A stretch of 37,899 bases of DNA from Rugosimonospora africana (lineage in GTDB: Bacteria > Actinomycetota > Actinomycetes > Mycobacteriales > Micromonosporaceae), in NCBI RefSeq assembly GCF_016862975.1, contig NZ_BONZ01000115.1, positions 1-37,899 of the forward strand. The letters run 5' to 3'. Position numbers and translations under genes: made by a program. Below, piece by piece: positions 15,544-22,442 of the stretch. Position 1 is the stretch's first letter, and the number at the start of each line of letters is the position of its first letter. The notes beneath the pieces were generated by a model that searched no databases, was not told the DNA's origin, and saw only the letters and a program-made list of their open reading frames with translations.

Positions 15544-17216
15544 GCGACGATCCCGCGGACGCCGGGGCGGCAGCGAGCCGCCCCGGCGCCGTCTCGAACG
15601 AAGGCGCCGGGCAGAGCGCAAACGCCGTGCCGAGACAAGGCGCGGGGCCGAGCGGAAACGCCGTCCCGAGACAAGGCGGCGTCCCGAGCGAAGGCGCCGG
15701 GCAGAACGAAAACCCGGTCGCCGAGGCCGCCGGTGTCACCAAGCGGTTCGGCGCGACCGTCGCGCTGAACGACGTCGGGCTGCGGGTGGCGCCCGGCGAG
15801 GCGCACGCGCTGGTCGGTCGCAACGGTGCGGGCAAGTCCACGCTCGTGTCGATCCTCACCGGACTGACCCGCCCGGACCACGGCCGGATCTCCTTCAACG
15901 GCGAGGCCGCCCCGCCGGTGTCGGACCCGAACGCCTGGCGCCGACACGTCGCCTGCGTGTACCAGAAGTCGATGATCATCCCGTCCCTGTCGGTGGCGGA
16001 GAACCTGTACCTGAACCGGCAGGACCTCGGCGGCGGTGGGCGGATCTCCTGGCGCGCGCTGCGCTCGCGGGCGGCCGACCTGCTGGACACCTGGGGCATC
16101 GACGTCGACCCGCGGGCCGAGGCCGGCTCGCTCACGGTCGAACAGCGCCAGACTCTGGAGATTGCCCGTGCGCTGTCGTTCGGTGCCCGGTTCATCATCC
16201 TGGACGAGCCGACCGCGCAGCTCGACGGCGCCGGCATCGAGCGCCTGTTCGACCGGCTGCGTACCCTCCGGGACGCCGGGGTGGCTTTTCTGTTCATCTC
16301 GCACCACCTGCAGGAGGTGTACGAGCTGTGCCAGACGGTCACCGTGTACCGGGACGCGCGCCACGTGCTGACCGCGCCGGTTGCCGAGCTGGGCCGGGAG
16401 GCGCTGGTCGAGGCGATGACCGGCGAGGCGACCGGGCTGCGTGAGATCGGCTCCGGCGCGGCGCCCATCGACGACGCGGCGCGCGAGGCGCTGACCGTCG
16501 ACGGGCTGGGCGTCCAGGGCATCTACCAGGACGTGTCGTTCCGGATCCGGGCCGGTGAGGTGCTCGGGCTCGCCGGGGCGGTGGGCGCGGGCGCCACCGC
16601 GCTGGGCGAGACGATCGTCGGGCTGCGCCGCGCCACCGCCGGTACGGTCAGCGTCGACGGCCGGCCGGTCAGGCCGGGCAGCGTACCGGCGAGCCTCGCG
16701 GCCGGGATCGGGTTCGTTCCCGAGGACCGGCACCGTGAGGGGCTGGTACCGCTGCGGTCGATCGCCGAGAATATGACGCTGACCGTGACGCAGCTGCTCG
16801 GCAGGTTCGGCTTCGTGTCCGCCGGAGCCCGGCGGGACGCGGCGCGCGAGTTGATGGAGCGGCTGGACGTGAAGGCCGCCGGCCCCGACCAGCCGGTGTC
16901 CGCGCTGTCCGGCGGCAACCAGCAGAAGGTGGTGATGGGGCGTGCGCTGGCCGGAAGTCCGCAGGTACTGGTGCTCCTGCGCCCGACCGCCGGAGTCGAC
17001 GTGAAGTCCAAGGAATCGCTGCTGGGCACCGTGGCCACCGCGGCGTCCGACGGCTGCGCCGCGCTGATCGTCTCCGACGAGCTGGACGATCTGCGGGCCG
17101 CGGACCGGGTGATCGTCATGTTCCATGGCCGCGTGGTCGGGGAGTTCGCACGAGGTTGGGACGACCGTCGGATGGTCGCCGCGATCGAGGGGTTGTCTGG
17201 TGAGCACGATAGTTGA
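15540..17216 (+). CDS. Double-domain sugar ABC ATPase (RbsA/XylG type) with degenerate second site
   Basis: This 558-aa protein has two fused nucleotide-binding domains. NBD1 carries an intact Walker A (GRNGAGKST, 93-101) and Walker B (FIILDEP, 218-224), but its signature is degenerate (LTVEQ, 199-203). NBD2 has no Walker A lysine (GAVGAGATAL, 346-355) and keeps a good signature (LSGGN, 456-460). Its Walker B reads VLVLLRPT, so the Asp and catalytic Glu are replaced by Leu480 and Arg481. One composite ATP site is therefore competent and the other is dead, more completely than in typical RbsA. Residues 1-60 are a repetitive Gly/Pro/Asn/Gln leader (GAGQSANAVPRQ-type) absent from the family. The GTG start overlaps the binding-protein stop (GTGA); the gene overlaps the permease by 17 nt. 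Confidence 0.9.
   Translation: MSDDPADAGAAASRPGAVSNEGAGQSANAVPRQGAGPSGNAVPRQGGVPSEGAGQNENPVAEAAGVTKRFGATVALNDVGLRVAPGEAHALVGRNGAGKSTLVSILTGLTRPDHGRISFNGEAAPPVSDPNAWRRHVACVYQKSMIIPSLSVAENLYLNRQDLGGGGRISWRALRSRAADLLDTWGIDVDPRAEAGSLTVEQRQTLEIARALSFGARFIILDEPTAQLDGAGIERLFDRLRTLRDAGVAFLFISHHLQEVYELCQTVTVYRDARHVLTAPVAELGREALVEAMTGEATGLREIGSGAAPIDDAAREALTVDGLGVQGIYQDVSFRIRAGEVLGLAGAVGAGATALGETIVGLRRATAGTVSVDGRPVRPGSVPASLAAGIGFVPEDRHREGLVPLRSIAENMTLTVTQLLGRFGFVSAGARRDAARELMERLDVKAAGPDQPVSALSGGNQQKVVMGRALAGSPQVLVLLRPTAGVDVKSKESLLGTVATAASDGCAALIVSDELDDLRAADRVIVMFHGRVVGEFARGWDDRRMVAAIEGLSGEHDS
15599..15705. repeat. Repeated DNA coding for the ATPase N-terminal leader
   Basis: A 17-bp word (CGAAGGCGCCGGGCAGA) occurs at 15599-15615 and 15689-15705. 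Between them a 23-bp word starting AAACGCCGT and ending GAGACAAGGCG occurs at 15620-15642 and 15656-15678 with one mismatch (36-bp period). The repeats stay in frame and encode the low-complexity leader. Confidence 0.85.
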
Positions 17217-18219
17217 GGAACCCGTCCGCACCCGGCCACCGGCCGGCCGTTTCACCATCCGGCGACTGCGCGACTTCTCGCTGATCCCGGTCATCCTGCT
17301 GCTGCTGATCGTGGGCTTCATCGTCAGCCCGAACTTCCTGACCAAGGACAACATGCTCGCGGTGCTCCAGCAGTGCACCGAGCTGAGCCTGTTGGTACTC
17401 GGCGAGGCGCTGATCCTGATCGCGGGGCGGATGGACCTGTCCCTGGAGTCCACCATCGGGGTCGCCCCGGTACTGGCGGTCTGGCTGGTACTGCCGGCGC
17501 ACGGCGGCCGGTTCAACGGCTTGGGCACCGGCCTGCCGGGCTGGACCGCGATCCCGCTGTGCCTGCTGATCGGCGCCATCATCGGCGCGATCAACGGGCT
17601 GGTCATCCTCAAGGTGCGGATCAACGCGTTCATCCTCACCCTGGGCATGCTGATCGCCCTGCGCGGTCTCCAGGTCGGGGTCAGCGGCGGCAACTCCATC
17701 TTCGAGCTGCCCTCCTCGTTCACCTACCTGGGGCGCACGTCCTGGTTGGGTGTCCCGGCATCGGTCTGGATCTGTGCCGCGCTGTTCGCGATCGCGATCG
17801 TACTGCTGTCCTGGCACCGGCACGGCCGCGCGCTGTACGCGATCGGTGGCAACGCGGACGCCTCCCGGGCCGCCGGGATCCGCACCGATCGGCTGCTGCT
17901 CATCGTGTTCATCACCGCGTCCACGCTGGCGGCGCTGGCCGGCATCCTCTACGTCGGCCACTATGGCTCCATCTCGGCCAGCCAGGGTGACGGCTGGATC
18001 TTCCAGGTGTTCGCCGCGACGGTCATCGGCGGGGTGAGCCTCAACGGCGGGCGGGGAAGCATGTTCGGCGCGCTGACCGGTGTCGTCGCCCTCCAGCTGA
18101 TCCTGAACGTGATGAACTTCGCGCACGTCCCGCCGGTGTGGGACCAACTGCTCGACGGCGTCATCATCCTCGCCGCGCTCATCGTGTCGCGATTCTCCTC
18201 CGGGGAGGCTCAGGACTGA
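17200..18219 (+). CDS. Sugar ABC transporter permease (RbsC type)
   Basis: This 339-aa polytopic permease has about eight to ten membrane helices. Landmarks are NFLTKDNMLAVLQQ, LGEALILIAGRMDLSLES (the conserved G-x-D-LS loop), IGAIIGAINGLVI, RINAFILTLGM, the helix-loop GGNADASRAAGI that meets the ATPase, and VIGGVSLNGGRGS near the end. The GTG lies inside the ATPase 3' end with GAGGGG at good spacing. An earlier in-frame start would lie deep in the ATPase gene. Its stop shares one base with the mutarotase ATG. It forms the channel of the probable L-fucose importer. Confidence 0.9.
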   Translation: MSTIVEEPVRTRPPAGRFTIRRLRDFSLIPVILLLLIVGFIVSPNFLTKDNMLAVLQQCTELSLLVLGEALILIAGRMDLSLESTIGVAPVLAVWLVLPAHGGRFNGLGTGLPGWTAIPLCLLIGAIIGAINGLVILKVRINAFILTLGMLIALRGLQVGVSGGNSIFELPSSFTYLGRTSWLGVPASVWICAALFAIAIVLLSWHRHGRALYAIGGNADASRAAGIRTDRLLLIVFITASTLAALAGILYVGHYGSISASQGDGWIFQVFAATVIGGVSLNGGRGSMFGALTGVVALQLILNVMNFAHVPPVWDQLLDGVIILAALIVSRFSSGEAQD

Positions 18220-18533
18220 TGCAGCGGATCGCCCTGCACACCCGGCTCGCGCCGGGCAAGGAGGAGGAGTACGGGCGGGTTCACGCGGTGATCCCGCCCG
18301 AGCTGGACGCCGCGTTGCGCGAGGCGGGCGTCCACGCCTGGCGGATCTGGCGGGACGGGCGCGACCTGTTCCACGTCATCGAGGTGGAGGACTACCAGCG
18401 GATGCGCGACTTCCTGCGTGACCACCCGGCGAACCTGCCGTGGCAGGCGCGGATGGCGCAGCTGCTGGAGGTCGAGGACGACTACTCGGGCAACGACTCC
18501 GGCATCGGGCTGGTCTGGGAGTTGCCGGCATGA
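18219..18533 (+). CDS. RhaM-type aldose mutarotase (L-fucose/L-rhamnose)
   Basis: This 104-aa protein belongs to the L-rhamnose mutarotase (DUF718) family, which interconverts alpha and beta anomers. It shows IALHTRLAPGKEEEYGRVH at the start, then a P-E-L-x-x-x-L-R-E-A-G-V block, RIWRDGRDLFHVIEVED, and a C-terminal IGLVWELP strand. Length is typical. The ATG overlaps the permease stop by one base (TGATG) and its stop overlaps the next gene (ATGA). In this operon it would supply the anomer used by the dehydrogenase. It is notable that the operon uses the RhaM fold and not FucU. Confidence 0.88.
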   Translation: MQRIALHTRLAPGKEEEYGRVHAVIPPELDAALREAGVHAWRIWRDGRDLFHVIEVEDYQRMRDFLRDHPANLPWQARMAQLLEVEDDYSGNDSGIGLVWELPA

Positions 18534-19534
18534 TGCTGGGCCGCACCGAGGTCGCCGTGACCGCGTTGGGATTCGGGACCGCGCCGATCGGCAACCTGTA
18601 CCGGGCGGTGCCGGACGAGCGGGCCGCGGCGACCGTGGCGGCGGCCTGGGACGCGGGGGTCCGATACTTCGACACCGCCCCGCACTACGGGCTCGGGCTG
18701 GCAGAGCGCCGGCTGGGCGAGGTGCTCGCCGGGTACCCGCGCGACGAGTACGTGGTGTCCACGAAGGTCGGTCGGCTGCTGGTACCGAACCCGGACGGTG
18801 TCGGCCGCACCGACCTGGACAACGGCTTCGACGTACCGGCCGACCTCCGGCGGGCCTGGGACCTGACCGCCGACGGGATACGGCGCAGCCTCGACGAGAG
18901 CCTGGGCCGGCTCGGGCTCGACCGGGTCGACGTGGCGCTCATCCATGACCCGGACGAGAGTGACGCCCCGGAGACGGCGCTGACCGGCGCGTACCCGGCC
19001 CTGCGCGAGCTGCGCGCGCAGGGCGTGGTCGGGGCGATCGGGATCGGCTCGAAACAGCCGGCCATCCTGCGCCGGTTCGTCGAGGAGACCGACCTCGACG
19101 TCATCATGCTGGCCGGCCGGTACACGCTGCTCGAACAGCCGGCGCTGGACGACCTGCTCCCGTCGTGCCAGCGGCGCGGAGTCTCGGTCGTCAACGTCGG
19201 CGTGTTCAACAGCGGCCTGCTGGCCACGGACTGGCCCGAACAGGACGCGCATTACGAGTACGATGCCGCGCCCACCGACCTGATCGACCGCGCCCGCCGG
19301 ATCGCGTCGGTGTGCCGGCGGCACGGTACGGCGCTGCCCCAGGCGGCCCTGGCGTTCGCCGCGGCGTACCCGAGCATGGCCAGCGTGGTGGTCGGTGCCG
19401 AACGGCCGGAGCACATGCGCCGCAACGCCGAACTGTTCGCCGCGCCACCGCCGGCGCCACTGTGGGCCGATCTGGTGGCCGAGGGACTGTTGCGTGCCGA
19501 CGCACCTATTCCATCACCGACAGCGGCCGCTTGA
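18530..19534 (+). CDS. Aldo/keto reductase, probable L-fucose 1-dehydrogenase
   Basis: This 334-aa TIM-barrel oxidoreductase probably oxidises L-fucose to L-fuconolactone with NAD(P)+. The catalytic tetrad is visible: Asp and Tyr in YFDTAPHYGLGLAERRLG, Lys in VVSTKVGRLL and His in VALIHDPD. The N-terminus GRTEVAVTALGFGTAPIGNLY is typical of D-threo-aldose/L-fucose dehydrogenases and L-galactose dehydrogenase. The ATG at 18530 overlaps the mutarotase stop; a second ATG at 18533 is equally possible. Gene order (mutarotase, dehydrogenase, lactonase, dehydratase) follows the chemical order of the pathway. Confidence 0.87.
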   Translation: MMLGRTEVAVTALGFGTAPIGNLYRAVPDERAAATVAAAWDAGVRYFDTAPHYGLGLAERRLGEVLAGYPRDEYVVSTKVGRLLVPNPDGVGRTDLDNGFDVPADLRRAWDLTADGIRRSLDESLGRLGLDRVDVALIHDPDESDAPETALTGAYPALRELRAQGVVGAIGIGSKQPAILRRFVEETDLDVIMLAGRYTLLEQPALDDLLPSCQRRGVSVVNVGVFNSGLLATDWPEQDAHYEYDAAPTDLIDRARRIASVCRRHGTALPQAALAFAAAYPSMASVVVGAERPEHMRRNAELFAAPPPAPLWADLVAEGLLRADAPIPSPTAAA

Positions 19535-19593
19535 ACGCGACGCCTCCTTCGTCGGCGCCGCTGGCGACCGCGAGACCCGATCGGAGCCACTCC

Positions 19594-20460
19594 ATGATCG
19601 TTGACGCGCACCACCACCTGTGGGACACGTCGCACCGGACCTACCCGTTCCTCGGCGCCGAGACGATGACACCCGTCCGCCGACCGTACACAGTGGACGA
19701 TCTGCGAGCGGTCACCGGCGGCCGGGTGGACCGCACGGTACTCGTGCAGACCGTCGGCGACGTCGACGAGACGGCCGAGTTCCTGGCCGCCGCGCACGGC
19801 AGCGACGGTCTGATCGCCGGCGTGGTCGGCTGGGTCGACCTGACCGCGCCCGATGTCGCGGAGCGCATCGCCCGGCTGCGCGAACTGCCCGGGGGCGACC
19901 GGCTGGTCGGCATCCGCCACCAGGTGCAGGACGAGCCGGACCTGCGGTGGCTCGACCGGCCCGAGGTGCGCCGCGGGATCCGGGCGGTGGGCGCCGCCGG
20001 CCTGGCGTACGACCTGCTGGTGCTGACGCCGCAGTTGCCGTCCGCGCGGAGCGTGGCCGAGGACCTGCCGGAGATACGGTTCGTCCTCGATCACCTGGCC
20101 AAGCCGGGGATCGCGGGGCAGCAGTGGGATCCGTGGGACGCCGGCATCTCCGCGCTCGGTGCGCTGCCCAACGTCACCGCCAAACTGTCCGGCCTGGTGA
20201 CCGAGGCGCGCTGGGATGGCTGGAAGCCGGACGACTTCCGCCGGTACGCCGACCACGCGCTGCTTGTGTTCGGGCCGGACCGGCTCATGTTCGGCTCGGA
20301 CTGGCCCGTCTGCCTGCTGGCCGCCGGGTACGGCGAGGTGTTCGACCTGGCGCAGGAGCTGACCGCCGGCCTCGACGCGGCCGAGCGCGCGGCGGTCTTT
20401 GGCGGCACCGCCGTCCGGACCTACCAGTTGCCCGAACCTCCTGGCGCGATCGCCCCGTAG
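19594..20460 (+). CDS. L-fuconolactone hydrolase (amidohydrolase family 2)
   Basis: This 288-aa metal-dependent hydrolase opens L-fucono-lactone to L-fuconate. The N-terminal metal motif is VDAHHHLWD, with TYPFLG after it. FVLDHLAKPGI supplies the next His, NVTAKLSGLV the following strand, and LMFGSDWPV the conserved catalytic Asp. This set is typical of the COG3618 L-fuconolactonase/L-rhamnonolactonase group. GGAG lies 7 nt before the ATG. The gene begins 59 nt after the aldo/keto reductase, the only sizeable gap at the 3' end of the operon. No terminator was seen after its TAG. Confidence 0.9.
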   Translation: MIVDAHHHLWDTSHRTYPFLGAETMTPVRRPYTVDDLRAVTGGRVDRTVLVQTVGDVDETAEFLAAAHGSDGLIAGVVGWVDLTAPDVAERIARLRELPGGDRLVGIRHQVQDEPDLRWLDRPEVRRGIRAVGAAGLAYDLLVLTPQLPSARSVAEDLPEIRFVLDHLAKPGIAGQQWDPWDAGISALGALPNVTAKLSGLVTEARWDGWKPDDFRRYADHALLVFGPDRLMFGSDWPVCLLAAGYGEVFDLAQELTAGLDAAERAAVFGGTAVRTYQLPEPPGAIAP

Positions 20461-20477
20461 CCGGTCTGCCGCCGGTT

Positions 20478-20483
20478 TATATT
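20478..20483 (+). promoter_or_regulatory. -10-like TATATT in front of a probable leaderless gene
   Basis: TATATT lies 7 nt before the GTG of the next gene and no ribosome site is present. In actinobacteria this spacing usually means that transcription starts on the start codon itself. A matching -35 is not obvious. Confidence 0.5.
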
Positions 20484-20490
20484 CGGGTCG

Positions 20491-21063
20491 GTGGAGACCT
20501 CGACGCTCATCGTGCCGGCAGGCGTGGCGCTGGCCGACGTGGTGCGGAACGTCCGGCCCGACCAGCTGGACGAGCCGACGCCGTGCCCGGACTGGACCGT
20601 GCGGCAGCTGGTCAACCACCTCATGTTCTGGGCCCCGGTGATGGAGCGCGCCGCGCGCAAGGATCCGGTGCGGCCGCTGTCCGATCTCGACCAGGATCTC
20701 GTGGTGGACGACTGGCGGGAGCGGTGCGCGCGGCTCGTGGACGCGCTCGCCGAGGCGTGGAGCCAGCCGGACGCGTGGATCGGTACCAGCCGGATGACCG
20801 GTCCGGAGAGCCCCGCCGCGATGTTCGGCGGCATGGTGCTCTGCGAGTTCGTGCTGCACGGCTGGGATCTGGCCCGGGCGACCGGGCAGGAGCTGGCCTG
20901 CGCCGAGGCGACCGCGTTGGGCACGTACGCCGTGGTCGAGCCGATGCTCGTGCAGGGCCGGTCGATGGGCGTGTTCGGACCGGAGGTCGCCGTGCCGGAG
21001 ACGGCACCGGAGCTGTGGCGGGTGGTGGCGGTCAGCGGCCGCGACCCGAACTGGCGGGCCTGA
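20491..21063 (+). CDS. TIGR03086 / mycothiol-dependent maleylpyruvate-isomerase-like protein
   Basis: This 190-aa DinB-fold protein belongs to the TIGR03086 group. It shows PTPCPDWTVRQLVNHL (first metal-binding His), a central metal-binding region, and CEFVLHGWDLARATGQ (second His). Family members bind a divalent metal and some use mycothiol; the reaction here is unknown. The GTG is probably leaderless. It starts 30 nt after the fuconolactonase stop, so it could also be reached by read-through. Nothing ties it directly to fucose catabolism. Confidence 0.85.
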   Translation: METSTLIVPAGVALADVVRNVRPDQLDEPTPCPDWTVRQLVNHLMFWAPVMERAARKDPVRPLSDLDQDLVVDDWRERCARLVDALAEAWSQPDAWIGTSRMTGPESPAAMFGGMVLCEFVLHGWDLARATGQELACAEATALGTYAVVEPMLVQGRSMGVFGPEVAVPETAPELWRVVAVSGRDPNWRA

Positions 21064-21080
21064 GGGGCCACCCCCCACGG

Positions 21081-21758
21081 TCAGTCCTGCAGGGCCCTGC
21101 GCAACCACTCCTCGACGCCGGCCACGTGGACCGTGGCCCAGGACCGGGCCAGCTCCGGCTGGCGGGCCGCGATCGCGTCGCAGATCGCCGAGTGCTGCTC
21201 TCGGGTGCGCTCCACCGCGCCCTCCTGAGTCAGGCCGCGCCAGATCCGGGCCCGGGTCGTCGGCCCGGACAGGCTCTCGATGAGCGAGCACAGCACCGTG
21301 TTGCCCGAGCCGAGCGCGATCCGGCGGTGGAATTCCAGATCGTTGGCGACGAGCGCCTCCACGCTCGGTGCGGCGGGCAGCTCGTCGAGGACCGCGCGGA
21401 GTTGCTCGACGTCGGCGTCCGCCATCGCCAGCGCCGCCATCGCGGTCGCGGCCGGCTCCAGAATCCGCCGTACCTCAAGGAATTCCAGCACGGTGTCGTC
21501 GCGGTGGAAGTCCACAACGAACGTCATCGCGTCGAGCAGCAGCCGGGGTTCGAGGCTGGTGACGTAGGTGCCGTCGCCCTGCCGCACGTCGAGCACGTGA
21601 ATCAGCGACAGCGCCTTGACCGCCTCGCGCAGCGAGTTGCGGGACAGGCCGAGCCGGTCGGCCAGGTCCGCCTCCTTGGGCAGCCGATCGCCCGGGCTCA
21701 GTTCGCCGGAGACGATCATATCTTTGATCTTGTCGATCGCCTCGTCGGTGACTGCCAA
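21081..21758 (-). CDS. GntR-family regulator with FCD domain, likely fucose-operon regulator
   Basis: This 225-aa protein has an N-terminal winged helix (SGELSPGDRLPKEADLADRL, SRNSLREAVKAL, VRQGDGTYV) and a C-terminal all-helical FCD ligand domain. The metal/ligand residues are in NDLEFHRRIA and REQHSAICDAI, with a further His in WATVHVAGV. The start is a TTG with GAGGGG in front. It is transcribed toward the operon and ends 17 nt from the TIGR03086 gene. A 12-bp word found upstream of it recurs upstream of the fucose operon, which supports joint control. FCD regulators commonly sense sugar acids; L-fuconate or a keto-deoxy product is a reasonable guess. Confidence 0.9.
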   Translation of the reverse strand: MAVTDEAIDKIKDMIVSGELSPGDRLPKEADLADRLGLSRNSLREAVKALSLIHVLDVRQGDGTYVTSLEPRLLLDAMTFVVDFHRDDTVLEFLEVRRILEPAATAMAALAMADADVEQLRAVLDELPAAPSVEALVANDLEFHRRIALGSGNTVLCSLIESLSGPTTRARIWRGLTQEGAVERTREQHSAICDAIAARQPELARSWATVHVAGVEEWLRRALQD

Positions 21759-21769
21759 GGGGCCCCCTC

Positions 21770-21796
21770 ATACATAGGATGATTCGCGCCATCCTA
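21770..21796. promoter_or_regulatory. Dyad upstream of the GntR/FCD regulator
   Basis: TAGGATG (21775-21781) and CATCCTA (21790-21796) form a 7-bp perfect dyad with an 8-bp spacer. It overlaps ATACATAGGATG (21770-21781), whose reverse complement CATCCTATGTAT matches 12861-12872 in 11 of 12 positions. It starts 12 nt upstream of the TTG, in the expected place for an autoregulatory operator. Confidence 0.55.
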
Positions 21797-21915
21797 GCGC
21801 TTGAGGACGCCCGAGACGGAGTGGCCGGACGTGTCGAGATGGCCGGGGAACGGCCGATCCGGCCGGCGCGTCGCGCGCACACCCGGCGACGAGACCCGCC
21901 GATGAACCCATGAAC

Positions 21916-22242
21916 TCAGTCGTTGACTGGGTCCACCTTCACCGCCGTCCCGTATGCGCAGATTTCCGCCCAGGCCGTACTGATGTTGCGATTGTCGAAG
22001 CGCAGGCCGATAACCGCATTGGCGCCGCGTTGCCGCGCCTGTTCGACCATTTCTGTCACCGCGTCCTTTCGCCACTGGGTCAGTTCCCGCGACCGCTTCG
22101 GGTTCAGGTTGCCGTCCAGCGACCGGATGCCTTCCGTGAAGGCATTGCTCAGTCGGGCGATGGAGCCGATCACTTCGCCGATCACAGCGCTGATCCGGTA
22201 CCCCGGAATCTCCTCCGTGGTCACCACCAGTACGGCGGCCAT
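21916..22242 (-). CDS. YbjQ-family (UPF0145) protein
   Basis: This 108-aa protein has the conserved layout VVTTEEIPGYRI, GEVIGSIAR, a central helix rich in charged residues, then RGANAVIGLRFDNRNI and CAYGTAV. The family forms pentameric beta rings; its role is unknown, with heavy-metal binding proposed. Start ATG with a GGGGGTAAGGA ribosome region. It stands alone: 160 nt separate it from the GntR regulator and 200 nt from the divergent glycosyltransferase. Two tandem 10-bp GATTTGGGTG repeats lie upstream at 22295-22314. Confidence 0.9.
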   Translation of the reverse strand: MAAVLVVTTEEIPGYRISAVIGEVIGSIARLSNAFTEGIRSLDGNLNPKRSRELTQWRKDAVTEMVEQARQRGANAVIGLRFDNRNISTAWAEICAYGTAVKVDPVND

Positions 22243-22442
22243 TCCTTACCCCCGGGTTTTCTGCGCTGTGCGCGTCACCTCTCCACTGTACGGCGATTTG
22301 GGTGGATTTGGGTGGCATTGTCGAGCCGGTGGGGGCCCTCGGAGCCGGCAACGTTACAGCCGGATTATCGCGGGTACCGGTGCGGGAGCCACAAATCGAA
22401 CCGCAGGGGCGCTAGCTCAGTGCGGAAGAAAAGAGGCTGACC

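Noticed and set aside
15468-17723. Long minus-strand open frame (751 codons) across the sugar ATPase and permease genes
   Set aside because: Antisense to conserved ABC genes, Arg/Gln/Gly-rich, no motifs.
22408-22436. tRNA-like 5' half (GGGGCGCTAGCTCAGTGCGG), with a nearby TCGAACC resembling an inverted T-arm
   Set aside because: No anticodon arm, variable loop or correctly oriented T-arm follows; the downstream bases belong to the glycosyltransferase leader. Probably a chance match, less likely an attachment-site remnant.
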